A stretch of DNA of 64,000 nucleotides from Streptomyces resistomycificus (GCF_001514265.1 NZ_KQ948989.1:558001-622000); one strand, 5' to 3'; counted from the first letter of the stretch, positions 8,428 to 16,795 are shown. The notes: generated by a model from the letters alone, not told the origin. Numbers and translations: made by a program.

Positions 8428-10186
8428 CCCGCGCGTCGCTCGCCTCACCGAACGGCGGGGGACAGGGGGTCAGCCGGCTCTCCTCCCGGAACCTCCGGCT
8501 GAACTCGTCCATCACCGCGGCCTGCCGGGCGTACCGGGTGATGAGAGCGGCGGCGGCCTCGGGGATGTGGCGCGGCCGCTCGCCCTCGGCGCAGGCGCGG
8601 ACGAACGCCTCGCGTTCCGCTCCCCGGTACCCGTACAGCTCGGTGACGAGCCAGATCACCAGGTACATGCGGGTGTAGGCGCGGTCGTAGTGGCGGTGGG
8701 CGTCGAAGAAGGCGCGCTCGTGCGGTGTCAGGCGGAAGCGTGAGCAGAGCGCGAGGCCGTGGTCGGTGAGGTGGAGGCGCCGGCCGTCGGTGAGGATGTT
8801 GCCAAAGTGGGCGTCGAAGTGCACGACGTCGTGTCCCTCCAGGAACGAGACGATCTCCTCCAGTCCTCGTTCGACCAGCCGGCAGGCCGCCTCCGGGTCA
8901 CCCGTCCGCAACTGCGTACGGAGCCAGTCGTGGAGGGTGGTGGGGAGGTACTCCAGAAAGAGGGCGATGTCCGCGGTCGCCGTCCGCAGCGCCTCGACGC
9001 GCTCGCGCGCCCGCGGGGTGCCGCCCCAGTAGGCGACGGCCCGCTCGACGTCCCCGAGCTCCTCGGGCAGGGGCCGTCGCCGGTCCGGCAGGATCCTCCA
9101 GTGGTGCAGCAACGGGAAGCCCCGGAACTCGCCCGACAGGACCCAGTCGGTCGTCGTCGTGTGCAGGGCGAGCTCCCGCCACGCGCCGAACCCCGGGCCC
9201 GGGGGGTCGCCGAGGCCGTAGTGGAGGAAGGTCGGCAGGCCGTGCGGGTTCGCCGTGGAGCGGACGTGCTCGGGCCGCCGCTCGATGTCGGTGAGCCGCA
9301 CCCGCTTCACGAAGACCTGGACACCCTCCACCTCGACCAGCGACGAACGCCCGCCGATCCCCGAGCCGCCTGGCGTGCCCGCCGCCACGAGCCCCGCGAC
9401 CTCCTGATCGCTCAGCAGGTCGAGTGCGGTGGCGACCGCGGTGTGACGGGCGAGGCGTGCGGTGCGGGGCATGAGCCCATCATCGGCGTTCCGCTGGTAG
9501 GTGTCGGCGGAACGCCCCAGCGCTGTGGAAGCCTGGCCGACCACCGGGTCACCATGGCCGAAACAGGCCACCTCCGCCTCCAGCGCCGCCAGCCGCCGGA
9601 AGGAGGCGACGGCCTGGGGGCGGTCGACGTTGAACACGCCGAGCAGCACGCTCTGGTCGACCGGGGACGCGGCGACGGCGTCCCCGGTGAACAGCACGCC
9701 GTGCCGAGGCAGATGCAGCGCGATGCTGCCGTGGGTGTGGCCGGGGACGTGCACGACCCGCGCTCCGCCGCCGAAGTCGAGGACATCACCGTCGGACAGC
9801 TCGGTGACCTGCGACGGGCGCGTGAACTCCGCCTGGGGCAGGTGCCGTACGGCCTCCGCGTGGAGGGGAACCTCCCAGTCCTCGAACACCGGTGGCGGTC
9901 CCGGCACTTCGCCGCGAACGACGGGTGCGTCCAGGCGGTGGGCCAGCACCTCGGCGCCTGTCGACTCCGCCAGTTCGGCGGCGCCGCCCACGTGGTCCTT
10001 GTGGAAGTGGGTGAGCACGATCCGCCGTAACCGCCCCAGCGTCCCGGCGAGTTCGGCGATCGGTGCTCCGGCGTCCGCCGGACCGGCGTCGATCAGGGTC
10101 AACTCGTCGCCGTCGCACCAGACATAGGCCTGACCGACCGGGAAACGCAGGAGACGCAGGTGCGGGAGAAGTGCGATGACGTCCAT
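8417..10186 (-). CDS. MBL-fold hydrolase fused to a protein-kinase-like domain
   Basis: 589 aa. Residues 1-225 form a metallo-beta-lactamase-fold hydrolase with THFHKDH (59-65), His150 in VPGHTHG, TGDA (167-170) and a late His211 in FGHGDP, so the two-metal site looks complete. After a linker, residues about 240-589 form a kinase-like domain. It has a candidate Lys294 in VFVKR, catalytic-loop HFDAHFGN at 456-463, and TDHG at 474-477 in place of DFG. The family is usually seen as separate proteins; here the two are read as one frame without a stop between them. An internal Met239 (GLMPRTARLA) could mark the old start of the kinase part. No membrane helix is seen. Substrates are unknown. No strong ribosome-binding site precedes the ATG. 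Confidence 0.85.
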   Translation of the reverse strand: MDVIALLPHLRLLRFPVGQAYVWCDGDELTLIDAGPADAGAPIAELAGTLGRLRRIVLTHFHKDHVGGAAELAESTGAEVLAHRLDAPVVRGEVPGPPPVFEDWEVPLHAEAVRHLPQAEFTRPSQVTELSDGDVLDFGGGARVVHVPGHTHGSIALHLPRHGVLFTGDAVAASPVDQSVLLGVFNVDRPQAVASFRRLAALEAEVACFGHGDPVVGQASTALGRSADTYQRNADDGLMPRTARLARHTAVATALDLLSDQEVAGLVAAGTPGGSGIGGRSSLVEVEGVQVFVKRVRLTDIERRPEHVRSTANPHGLPTFLHYGLGDPPGPGFGAWRELALHTTTTDWVLSGEFRGFPLLHHWRILPDRRRPLPEELGDVERAVAYWGGTPRARERVEALRTATADIALFLEYLPTTLHDWLRTQLRTGDPEAACRLVERGLEEIVSFLEGHDVVHFDAHFGNILTDGRRLHLTDHGLALCSRFRLTPHERAFFDAHRHYDRAYTRMYLVIWLVTELYGYRGAEREAFVRACAEGERPRHIPEAAAALITRYARQAAVMDEFSRRFREESRLTPCPPPFGEASDARVRE

Positions 10187-10201
10187 GGAACGACCGTAGA
10201 A

Positions 10202-10229
10202 AGGGCCCCCGACCGAAGACGAGGGCCCT
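10202..10229 (-). terminator. Hairpin terminator of the M20 peptidase gene
   Basis: AGGGCCC at 10202-10208 pairs with GGGCCCT at 10223-10229. Read on the minus strand the stem is followed by TTTCT. It lies just downstream of the peptidase stop codon and ahead of the MBL-kinase gene. Confidence 0.6.
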
Positions 10230-10252
10230 CTGCCGACAGCAGAGCGGGGGGC

Positions 10253-11608
10253 TCAGCTCGTCGCGTAGTTGCGCAGGAACAGTGCCTCCGTCACCGAGAG
10301 GCGCTCCAGCTCCTCGGGAGACACGCTCTCGTTCACCGCGTGGATCCGGGCCTCCGGCTCGCTCAGGCCGATGAGGAGGATCTCCGCGCGCGGATACAGC
10401 GAGGCGAGGGTGTTGCACAGCGGGATGGAGCCGCCCTGGCCGGCGTACTGCATCTCCTGGCCCGGGTAGGCGACCGCCATCGCCTCGGCCATCGCCGCGT
10501 ACGCCGGGCTGGTGGTGTCCGCGCTGAACGCCTGTCCCTGGCCGATCTGCTCGGTGCGCACCCGGGCGCCCCACGGGGTGTGGGCCTCCAGATGGGCTTC
10601 GAGCAGCTTGGTCGCCTCGACCGCGTCCACGCCCGGCGGCACCCGAAGGCTGACCAGCGCGCGGGCGCTCGCCTGTACGGACGGGGTGGCGCCGACGACC
10701 GGTGGGCAGTCGATGCCGAGGACCGTGACCGCCGGGCGGGCCCAGATGCGGTCGGCGACCGTGCCGTCGCCGATCAGCCGCACGCCGTCGAGCACCTTGG
10801 CGTCCTGGCGGAACTGCTTCTCGTCGTACTGCAGCCCCTCCCACCGGGTTTCGGGCGTGAGCCCGTCGACCGTGGTCGAGCCGTCCTGGCCACGCAGCGA
10901 GTCCAGTACGCGGATCAGGGCGCCCAGCGCGTCCGGGGCGGCGCCGCCGAACTGGCCCGAGTGCAGGTTGCCTTCGAGGGTGTCGATCTGCACGCGGACG
11001 AGGGTCATGCCGCGCAGGGTGGAGGTGACCGTCGGCAGACCGACGCGGAAGTTGCCCGCGTCGCCGATGACGATGGTGTCCGCCTCCAGCAGGTCGGGGT
11101 GTTCCTCGGCGTACCGCTCCAGACCGCCGGTGCCCATCTCCTCGGAGCCCTCGGCGATGACCTTGACGTGCACCGGGACGCCCCCGTCCGCCTTCAGCGC
11201 ACGCAGCGCGAGCAGGTGCATGATCACGCCGCCCTTGCAGTCGGCGGCCCCGCGTCCGTACCAGCGGCCGTCACGCTCGGTCAGCTCGAAGGGCGGGCTG
11301 GCCCAGGCGGCCTCGTCCAGGGGCGGCTGCACGTCGTAGTGGGCGTACAGCAGGACCGTCTTAGCGCCCTCGGGGCCGGGCAGGTAGCCGTACACCGACT
11401 GTGTGCCGTCGGGGGTGTCGAGCAGGGCCACGTCCTGGAAACCCTCGGCGGTGAGCGCGTCGGCGACCCAGCGGGCGGCGCCCTCGCTCTCGCTCTTCGG
11501 GAACTGGTCGAAGTCCGCCACCGACTTGAAGGCCACCAGCTCGGTGAGCTCCACCCGCGCTCTCGGCATCAGCGAGGCGACGGTCTCGGCGACCGGATTC
11601 GACGACAT
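10253..11608 (-). CDS. M20 family metallopeptidase (dipeptidase/acylase type)
   Basis: 451 aa from ATG 11608, preceded by AAGGAGC; the frame extends upstream but without a better start. M20 signatures are complete: YAHYDVQP (His90, Asp92), GRGAADCKGG (Asp123 bridging metal), and GSEEMGTGG (catalytic Glu156, metal Glu157). The family hydrolyses peptide or acyl-amino acid bonds with two Zn or Co ions. The length fits cytosolic dipeptidases of the ArgE/DapE/CPG2 group. There is no signal peptide. It is divergent from the FAD reductase at 11742, with about 130 bp of shared promoter space. Confidence 0.92.
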   Translation of the reverse strand: MSSNPVAETVASLMPRARVELTELVAFKSVADFDQFPKSESEGAARWVADALTAEGFQDVALLDTPDGTQSVYGYLPGPEGAKTVLLYAHYDVQPPLDEAAWASPPFELTERDGRWYGRGAADCKGGVIMHLLALRALKADGGVPVHVKVIAEGSEEMGTGGLERYAEEHPDLLEADTIVIGDAGNFRVGLPTVTSTLRGMTLVRVQIDTLEGNLHSGQFGGAAPDALGALIRVLDSLRGQDGSTTVDGLTPETRWEGLQYDEKQFRQDAKVLDGVRLIGDGTVADRIWARPAVTVLGIDCPPVVGATPSVQASARALVSLRVPPGVDAVEATKLLEAHLEAHTPWGARVRTEQIGQGQAFSADTTSPAYAAMAEAMAVAYPGQEMQYAGQGGSIPLCNTLASLYPRAEILLIGLSEPEARIHAVNESVSPEELERLSVTEALFLRNYATS

Positions 11609-11741
11609 GGGCACGCTCCTTGTGGGTGCGACGTTGTACCGATGAGTGCCGTAGATCCTCCCACAGCGGTCTGTGGGGACGTCCGCCGTAGGATGCGGGG
11701 GACAGGTGCGGCAGCGGCTTGATCGGGAGCAGTAGACCATC

Positions 11742-12989
11742 GTGAGCAGCGAGAACTCTTCGGCGGACGACGTGCAGCGGGTGTGGGACGTCGTCGTGGT
11801 GGGCGCGGGACCCGCGGGGGCCTCGGCGGCCTACGCGGCGGCGGTCGCGGGGCGGCGCGTCCTGTTGCTGGAGAAGGCGGAGCTGCCCCGCTACAAAACG
11901 TGCGGCGGCGGCATCATCGGCCCCTCTCGCGACGCGCTGCCGCCCGGCTTCGAACTGCCGTTCCGGGACCGGGTGCACGCGGTGACGTTCTCGCACAACG
12001 GCCGCTTCGCCCGCACCCGCCGTTCCCGGCAGATGCTGTTCGGGCTGATCAACCGGCCCGAGTTCGACCAGCAGCTGGTCGAGCACGCGCAGAAGGCGGG
12101 CGCGGAGCTGCGGACGGGCGTCGCGGTCCAGCGGGTCGAGCAGCACGGCTCGTCCGTGCCGGACCGGCGTACCGTCGCGGTGGTCCTGCAGGGCGGCGAG
12201 ACCGTGCTCGCGCGGGCGGTGGTCGGGGCCGACGGCAGCGCCAGCCGGATAGGAGCACACGTCGGTGTGAAGCTCGACCAGGTGGACCTCGGCCTGGAGG
12301 CGGAGATCCCGGTGCCGGAGACGGTGGCCGAGGACTGGAAGGGCCGGGTGCTCATCGACTGGGGCCCGATCCCCGGAAGCTACGGCTGGGTGTTCCCCAA
12401 GGGCGACACCCTCACCGTCGGCGTGATCTCCGCGCGCGGCGAGGGCGCCGCGACCAAGCGGTACCTGGAGGACTTCATCGGCCGGCTCGGCCTCGCCGGT
12501 TTCGAACCGGGCATCTCCTCCGGCCACCTGACCCGCTGCCGTGCCGACGACTCCCCGCTGTCCCGCGGGCGGGTGCTGGTGTGCGGGGACGCGGCGGGGC
12601 TGCTCGAGCCGTGGACCCGCGAGGGCATCTCGTTCGCGCTGCGCTCCGGCCGGCTCGCGGGGGAGTGGGCGGTCCGGATCGCGGAGGCGCACGACGCGGT
12701 GGACGCCCGCCGACAGGCGTTGAACTACGCGTTCGCGATCAAGGCGGGGCTCGGTGTGGAGATGAGCGTCGGCAAGCGCATGCTGACCGTGTTCGAGCGG
12801 CGCCCCGGTCTGTTCCACGCGGGGCTGACCGGCTTCCGCCCGGTCTGGAAGGCGTTCATGGACATCACCCGCGGCGCGACGTCGCTGGGCGAGATCGTCC
12901 GCACGTATCCGCTGGCCCAGCGTGCACTGACCGCGCTGGACCGGCGCCAGGAGGGTCCCGCCGGCACCGCCGCCGACGTCAGCTCGTGA
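11742..12989 (+). CDS. Geranylgeranyl reductase family FAD-dependent oxidoreductase
   Basis: 415 aa from GTG. The N-terminal FAD-binding GAGPAGASAA motif follows VWDVVVV, then LLLEKAELPRYKTCGG, the hallmark stretch of geranylgeranyl reductase-like flavoproteins. A second FAD motif, LVCGDAAGLLEPWTREGI, lies in the C-terminal half. Members saturate isoprenoid double bonds (menaquinone or lipid side chains) or oxidise small molecules; the substrate is not determinable. A GGGAGCAG ribosome-binding site precedes the start. The 3' end overlaps the convergent oxidoreductase gene by 11 bp. Confidence 0.9.
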   Translation: MSSENSSADDVQRVWDVVVVGAGPAGASAAYAAAVAGRRVLLLEKAELPRYKTCGGGIIGPSRDALPPGFELPFRDRVHAVTFSHNGRFARTRRSRQMLFGLINRPEFDQQLVEHAQKAGAELRTGVAVQRVEQHGSSVPDRRTVAVVLQGGETVLARAVVGADGSASRIGAHVGVKLDQVDLGLEAEIPVPETVAEDWKGRVLIDWGPIPGSYGWVFPKGDTLTVGVISARGEGAATKRYLEDFIGRLGLAGFEPGISSGHLTRCRADDSPLSRGRVLVCGDAAGLLEPWTREGISFALRSGRLAGEWAVRIAEAHDAVDARRQALNYAFAIKAGLGVEMSVGKRMLTVFERRPGLFHAGLTGFRPVWKAFMDITRGATSLGEIVRTYPLAQRALTALDRRQEGPAGTAADVSS

Positions 12990-13428
12990 CCGTGATCCGG
13001 AACACGGGGTGGTCGGGGGCGATCCGGCGCAGGTCGGCGTCCGGGGAGTCGGGGCCGACGCCCTTGAAGAAGACGCCGACCTCGGCCTTCCAGCGCTTGA
13101 GGTAGGCGCGCAGCAGCGGGGCCTTCTCGTCGTCGGCGACCTCGGTCGCGGTGAACGTGTCCACGTTCCCGCCCAGGCGCAGTTCGCCGCCGCCGGCCGC
13201 CCGCATGTTGTGCGTCCACTGGACGTGCCCGCGCGGGGCGACCAGGTACTGCTGTCCGTCCACGGTCAGCAGGTTGACGGGTGTGGTCCGCCACTCGCCG
13301 CTCTTGCGGCCGCGGACCGCCAGCACCCGGGAGCCCCAGACGCTGATGCCCCGGCGGGTCATCCACGCCACGACGCGGTTGAAGACGTTGACGGTGAACC
13401 AGCCGGGCTTCTGGACGTGCGTGGACAT
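12979..13428 (-). CDS. Nitroreductase / deazaflavin-dependent oxidoreductase family protein (DUF385/Ddn-like)
   Basis: 149 aa from ATG 13428. The split-barrel DUF385 pattern is visible: VFNRVVAWMTRRGISV near the N-terminus, then LAVRGRKSGEWRTTPVNLL, where the Gly-Arg-Lys-Ser-Gly turn contacts F420 or flavin phosphate in this family. HVQWTHNMRA follows. Family members use F420H2 for reductions or bind lipid/quinone substrates. It is divergent from the TetR gene at 13593. A 17-bp perfect palindrome begins 18 bp upstream of the start, so repression by the neighbouring TetR protein is likely. Confidence 0.88.
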   Translation of the reverse strand: MSTHVQKPGWFTVNVFNRVVAWMTRRGISVWGSRVLAVRGRKSGEWRTTPVNLLTVDGQQYLVAPRGHVQWTHNMRAAGGGELRLGGNVDTFTATEVADDEKAPLLRAYLKRWKAEVGVFFKGVGPDSPDADLRRIAPDHPVFRITVTS

Positions 13429-13445
13429 GGTGACCCCCAGGATCG

Positions 13446-13550
13446 AGTGAGCGCCGCTCACTTTTGTGAGCACTGCTCTCGCTTGATGAACAGTCTGGCC
13501 CCGATCGGTGATCGAAGCAAGAGCACTGCTCTCGTTTCTGGGCACTGCTC
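13446..13550. promoter_or_regulatory. TetR-type operator array between oxidoreductase and TetR genes
   Basis: Four related dyads are packed here. AGTGAGCGCCGCTCACT (13446-13462) is perfect around one central base. GAGCACTGCTC occurs at 13468-13478 and again at 13521-13531, with perfect 5-bp arms and one central base. GGGCACTGCTC at 13540-13550 has one arm mismatch. The last two are embedded in a longer direct repeat ending CTGCTCTCGTTT. All share a GAGC/GCTC core, as expected for one dimeric regulator binding several times. Confidence 0.65.
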
Positions 13551-13592
13551 TCGTTTGTGTGCACCGATCTCCTTCCGTGCGACACTGGCCCC

Positions 13593-14291
13593 ATGAGCAG
13601 CACCGCACGCGGCGCCCGAGCCCGCGCCAGGACCGAGATCACGGCGGCCATCAAGGACGAGGCACGCAGACAGCTCGCGGACGAAGGCGCCGCCAGACTC
13701 TCGCTGCGAGCCGTGGCGCGCGAACTCGGCATGGTCTCCTCCGCGCTCTACCGCTACTTCCCGAGCCGCGACGACCTGCTCACCGCACTCATCATCGACG
13801 CCTACGACTCCCTCGGCGAGACCGCGGAAGCGGCCCACGCCGCCGCTGCCGACGCCGGAGCGGTGCGACGCTGGTCGGCGGTGTGCGAGGCCGTACGCAC
13901 GTGGGCGCTCGGGCACCCGCACGAGTACGCCTTGATCTACGGGTCCCCGGTGCCCGGCTACGTCGCGCCGAAGACCACCGTCCCGGCCGCCTCCCGCGTC
14001 GGGCTCGTCCTCATCGGCATCCTCCGCGACGCCCACCAGGGCCCCGGTCTGGCCGTTCCCCCGCTGGCCCCGGAGCTGCGCCCCGAGGCCGACCGGATGA
14101 CCGCCGACCTCGCCCCCGACCTCCCGCCCGAGACGGTCGCGGCGCTCGTCGCGGCCTGGGCCCAGCTGTACGGGCTGATCGGGTTCGAGCTGTTCGGCCA
14201 GTTCAAGGGGGTGGTCGAGGACCGTGATCCGTTCTTCCGGCATGCGGTGGACCGGCTCGCCCACGGGGTGGGGCTGGGGGATCCGCGGTAG
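13593..14291 (+). CDS. TetR/AcrR family transcriptional regulator
   Basis: 232 aa from ATG 13593. The N-terminal TetR helix-turn-helix is clear at about residues 18-60 (SLRAVARELGMVSSALYRYF, then PSRDDLLTALI). The C-terminal ligand-binding part resembles the TetR_C_13/WHG type, with alternating helices and a final AQLYGLIGFELFGQF. It is divergent from the DUF385 oxidoreductase, and the operator array between them suggests control of that enzyme and of itself. The inducer is unknown. Confidence 0.92.
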   Translation: MSSTARGARARARTEITAAIKDEARRQLADEGAARLSLRAVARELGMVSSALYRYFPSRDDLLTALIIDAYDSLGETAEAAHAAAADAGAVRRWSAVCEAVRTWALGHPHEYALIYGSPVPGYVAPKTTVPAASRVGLVLIGILRDAHQGPGLAVPPLAPELRPEADRMTADLAPDLPPETVAALVAAWAQLYGLIGFELFGQFKGVVEDRDPFFRHAVDRLAHGVGLGDPR

Positions 14292-14306
14292 GGAGGAGGG
14301 CACGCG

Positions 14307-14370
14307 CCCGGATCGGGGCACGGTGGGGTGCGGGGCCGCCCGGATCGGGGCGCGGTGGGGTGCGGGGCCG
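14307..14370. repeat. Two tandem 32-bp units
   Basis: Units 14307-14338 and 14339-14370 begin CCCGGATCGGGGC and differ at one position. They lie just after the TetR stop codon and before the LuxR-tail remnant. The unit sequence differs from the 32-bp repeat at 18994-19217. Confidence 0.8.
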
Positions 14371-14387
14371 CTGCGGGGTCGGGCTCA

Positions 14388-14486
14388 GTGCCCACCGCGA
14401 AGACCCACGTCAGCCGCACGATGGTGAAACTGGGCGCCCGTGAGCGCGCCCAACTCGTCGTGCCGGCCTACGAGTCGGGGCTGGTG
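14388..14486 (+). pseudogene. Remnant: C-terminal end of a NarL/LuxR-family response regulator
   Basis: One frame reads AKTHVSRTMVKLGARERAQL followed by VVPAYESGLV. This is the last helices of the LuxR-type DNA-binding domain of NarL-family response regulators (recognition helix KTHVSRTMVKLGARDRAQLV in intact relatives). No receiver domain, linker or start precedes it, since the upstream sequence is the 32-bp tandem repeat. The stop is also lost, and the frame runs into the antisense DUF6332-like gene. It is a degraded fragment left by a deletion. Confidence 0.65.
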
Positions 14487-14755
14487 CTGCCGGGCCGGCC
14501 GGGCTGGGGCCCCTCCTGCCGGAAGCGGACCAGCACACTGACGACCCGGGCGACGAAGAGGACGGGCGCGAGCACCAGTCCGACGCGCAGCAGCAGGAGT
14601 TCGACGGTGTGGGGCAGTGCGAACAACAGCGCCGGGCCCGCGACCGCCCCGAAGAGGACCGCCGCCACGAACGCCGCGCTGACCAGCGCGTACCCGATCT
14701 CGACGGTGATCGCGTCCCGTTCGGCCTGACCGCGCCGTCCCCCGTGAGGTGTCAT
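14468..14755 (-). CDS. Small membrane protein, DUF6332-like
   Basis: 95 aa. Two hydrophobic helices are predicted at about 19-42 (YALVSAAFVAAVLFGAVAG) and 52-78, after a charged N-terminus TPHGGRRGQAERDA. The Pro/Gly-rich tail ends in TSPDS. The pattern matches a small Streptomyces membrane protein family of unknown function. The ribosome-binding site is weak. Its 3' end overlaps the LuxR-tail remnant on the opposite strand, so the last six or so residues may be an accidental extension. It is separated from the upstream MFS gene by a strong terminator. Confidence 0.6.
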   Translation of the reverse strand: MTPHGGRRGQAERDAITVEIGYALVSAAFVAAVLFGAVAGPALLFALPHTVELLLLRVGLVLAPVLFVARVVSVLVRFRQEGPQPGRPGSTSPDS

Positions 14756-14773
14756 CCGGGCAGTCTCACAGGC

Positions 14774-14811
14774 GTGCGCCCGGCGGGGCAAGCAGCCCCC
14801 GCCGGGCGCAC
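14774..14811. terminator. Terminator after the MFS exporter gene
   Basis: A perfect 15-bp stem (14774-14788 with 14797-14811) has an 8-base loop. It lies immediately downstream of the minus-strand MFS gene that ends at 14830. Confidence 0.8.
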
Positions 14812-14829
14812 GGCATCGGAGACGGTCCC

Positions 14830-16317
14830 CTAGTCGCGTACCGGGACGCGCTCCGTCTCCTTCACAGTGGACACGGGGGAGGTGGCGACCACGACGGACT
14901 GCTGCGCGCGGCGGGTGGGCCGCAGCCCGGTGAGCGAGATCAGCAGGCCGACCGCGGCGATGACCGTCACCACGACCAGTCCGGGCCGGTAGCTGTCGAG
15001 GACGGCCTGGGGACCGGCGTTCTCGGGGGCGCCCGCGGTCGCCACGGCCGTCACGATGGCCAGGAAGATCGCACCGCCGACCTGGACGGAGGTGTTGAGC
15101 AGTCCGGAGACCATGCCCTGCTCGTGGTCCTCGACGCCGTTGGTGGCCTGGATGTTGAGCGACGGGAAGACGAGCGCGCAGGCGGCGCCGATGAGCAGCA
15201 TCGACGGCAGGATCACTGCCGCGTACACCGGGTCGAGGTCGACCCGCAGGAACAGCGCGTACCCGACGACCATCAGCGCGAAGCCCGCCGCGATCAGTCG
15301 CTGGGTGCCGTAACGGTCCACGATCGAACCGACCTTGGTCGAGGACAGTGCCACCAGGGCGCCCGCCGGCAGGAAGGCCAGCGCGGTGTGCAGCGCCGAC
15401 CAGCCGAGCAGGGACTGCATGTACAGGGTGACCAGGAACTGGAAGCCGACGTACGAGCCGAAGAAGGCCATCGCGCCGAGCTGGGCGCGGATCTGGGTGC
15501 CGGAGCGCAGTACGCCGAGCCGGATCAGCGGGCCCGCCGAGCGTCGCTCGACCAGGACGAACACCGTGAGCAGGGCGGCGACGGCGAGGAAGGACAACAG
15601 GGTGCGGGCCGACGTCCAGCCGACTTCCGGCGCCTGGACGACGGTGAAGACCAGCAGCAGCATCGACGCGGTGCCAAGGACCGCGCCGGGGACGTCGTAG
15701 CCGTTGTGGTTCTTCTCGCGGGCGCTGCGCGGCAGCAGTTTCAGGCCGGCGACCAGGGCGACGACGGCGATGGGCGCGGGCAGCAGCATGGTCAGACGCC
15801 AGCTGGCCTCGGTGAGCAGGCCGGACAGCACCAGACCCATCGAGAAGCCGGTGGCGGCGCAGGTGGTGTAGATGGAGAGGGCGCGGTTGCGCAGCGGGCC
15901 CTCCGGGAAGGTCGTGGTGATGATCGACAGGCCGGCGGGGGCCGTGAAGGCCGCGCTCAGGCCCTTGATGAAACGGCTGGCGATCAGCAGCGGGCCCGAG
16001 TCGACGAGCCCGCCGAGCAGCGAGGCCAGTGCGAAGACACCCAGGGCGATGAGGAAGACCTGACGTCGGCCGAGCAGGTCGGCGGTCCGGCCGCCGAGGA
16101 GCAACAGGCCGCCGTAGCCGAGGATGTAGCCGCTGACGATCCACTGCAGGGTCGAGGTGGACAGGCCGAGCTCGGAGCCGATGGACGGCAGGGCGACGCC
16201 GACCATCGAGACGTCCAGCGCGTCCAGGAACATCGCGGCGCAGAGCACCAGCAGGGTGCCCCACAGCCGGGGGGTCCAGCGCCCTTCGGACGCGGGGGTG
16301 GTGAGCGGAGAGGTCAT
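14830..16317 (-). CDS. MFS drug-efflux transporter, DHA2 (14-helix) type
   Basis: 495 aa. The N-terminal helix carries LDALDVSMVGVALPSI, the D1-type motif of DHA2 drug:proton antiporters. Motif A, GRTADLLGRRQVF, lies between helices 2 and 3. About 14 hydrophobic segments are visible. The expected role is proton-driven export of a toxic compound or secondary metabolite. It is divergent from a MarR regulator gene, with a cluster of dyads between them, the standard arrangement of a repressed efflux pump. Confidence 0.92.
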   Translation of the reverse strand: MTSPLTTPASEGRWTPRLWGTLLVLCAAMFLDALDVSMVGVALPSIGSELGLSTSTLQWIVSGYILGYGGLLLLGGRTADLLGRRQVFLIALGVFALASLLGGLVDSGPLLIASRFIKGLSAAFTAPAGLSIITTTFPEGPLRNRALSIYTTCAATGFSMGLVLSGLLTEASWRLTMLLPAPIAVVALVAGLKLLPRSAREKNHNGYDVPGAVLGTASMLLLVFTVVQAPEVGWTSARTLLSFLAVAALLTVFVLVERRSAGPLIRLGVLRSGTQIRAQLGAMAFFGSYVGFQFLVTLYMQSLLGWSALHTALAFLPAGALVALSSTKVGSIVDRYGTQRLIAAGFALMVVGYALFLRVDLDPVYAAVILPSMLLIGAACALVFPSLNIQATNGVEDHEQGMVSGLLNTSVQVGGAIFLAIVTAVATAGAPENAGPQAVLDSYRPGLVVVTVIAAVGLLISLTGLRPTRRAQQSVVVATSPVSTVKETERVPVRD

Positions 16318-16330
16318 GCCGAAGACACTA

Positions 16331-16381
16331 CATGCGCATGCATCGAATGCAAGCGCATTTAATTCTGGTGCAATATTTGCA
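16331..16381. promoter_or_regulatory. MarR operator region with three dyads
   Basis: CATGCGCATG (16331-16340) is a perfect palindrome. AATGC/GCATT (16346-16350 and 16355-16359) is an inverted repeat with a 4-base spacer. TGCAATATTTGCA (16369-16381) is perfect around TAT. This AT-rich stretch is the only promoter space between the divergent MFS and MarR genes, so it probably binds the MarR protein. Confidence 0.6.
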
Positions 16382-16402
16382 CTGCTCTGCTACGGTGCGC
16401 CC

Positions 16403-16795
16403 ATGGCGGCGAAGAAGGCCCAGCAGACGCTCGCGGACCAGTGGCGGGACATCCTGGCGCTGCACGCCCGCACCCAGTGCGAACTCGACCGCGCACTCCA
16501 CCAACACGGCCTGTGCGCCAGTGACTTCGAGGTCCTCGACGTCCTGTCCGAACGCCGCCCGGACGGCGTCTGTTCCTACCGCGTCCAGGAGATCTCCGAG
16601 CGCGTCCACCTCAGTCAGAGCGCGCTGTCACGGCTGGTCGCCCGGCTGGAGAAGGACGGGCTCGTAGAGCGCGGGATGTGCGCGGAGGACCGGCGGGGCG
16701 TGCAGGTGGTCCTCACCGAGAAGGGGCGCGCGCTGCACGACGACGTACTGCCGGTGCAGCGCGCGGTGTTGACGAGGATGCTGGCCTCCGGCTGA
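16403..16795 (+). CDS. MarR family transcriptional regulator
   Basis: 130 aa. The winged helix is clear: ISERVHLSQSALSRLVARLE (about 64-83), then the wing with DRRGVQVVLTEKG. Four cysteines (26, 38, 57, 93) are many for so short a GC-rich protein. Some MarR proteins (OhrR, MexR, DUF24-like) sense oxidants or electrophiles through Cys, so redox sensing is possible but only inferred. It probably represses the divergent MFS pump and itself. The gene ends 6 bp before the convergent mycothiol-dependent enzyme gene. Confidence 0.92.
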   Translation: MAAKKAQQTLADQWRDILALHARTQCELDRALHQHGLCASDFEVLDVLSERRPDGVCSYRVQEISERVHLSQSALSRLVARLEKDGLVERGMCAEDRRGVQVVLTEKGRALHDDVLPVQRAVLTRMLASG

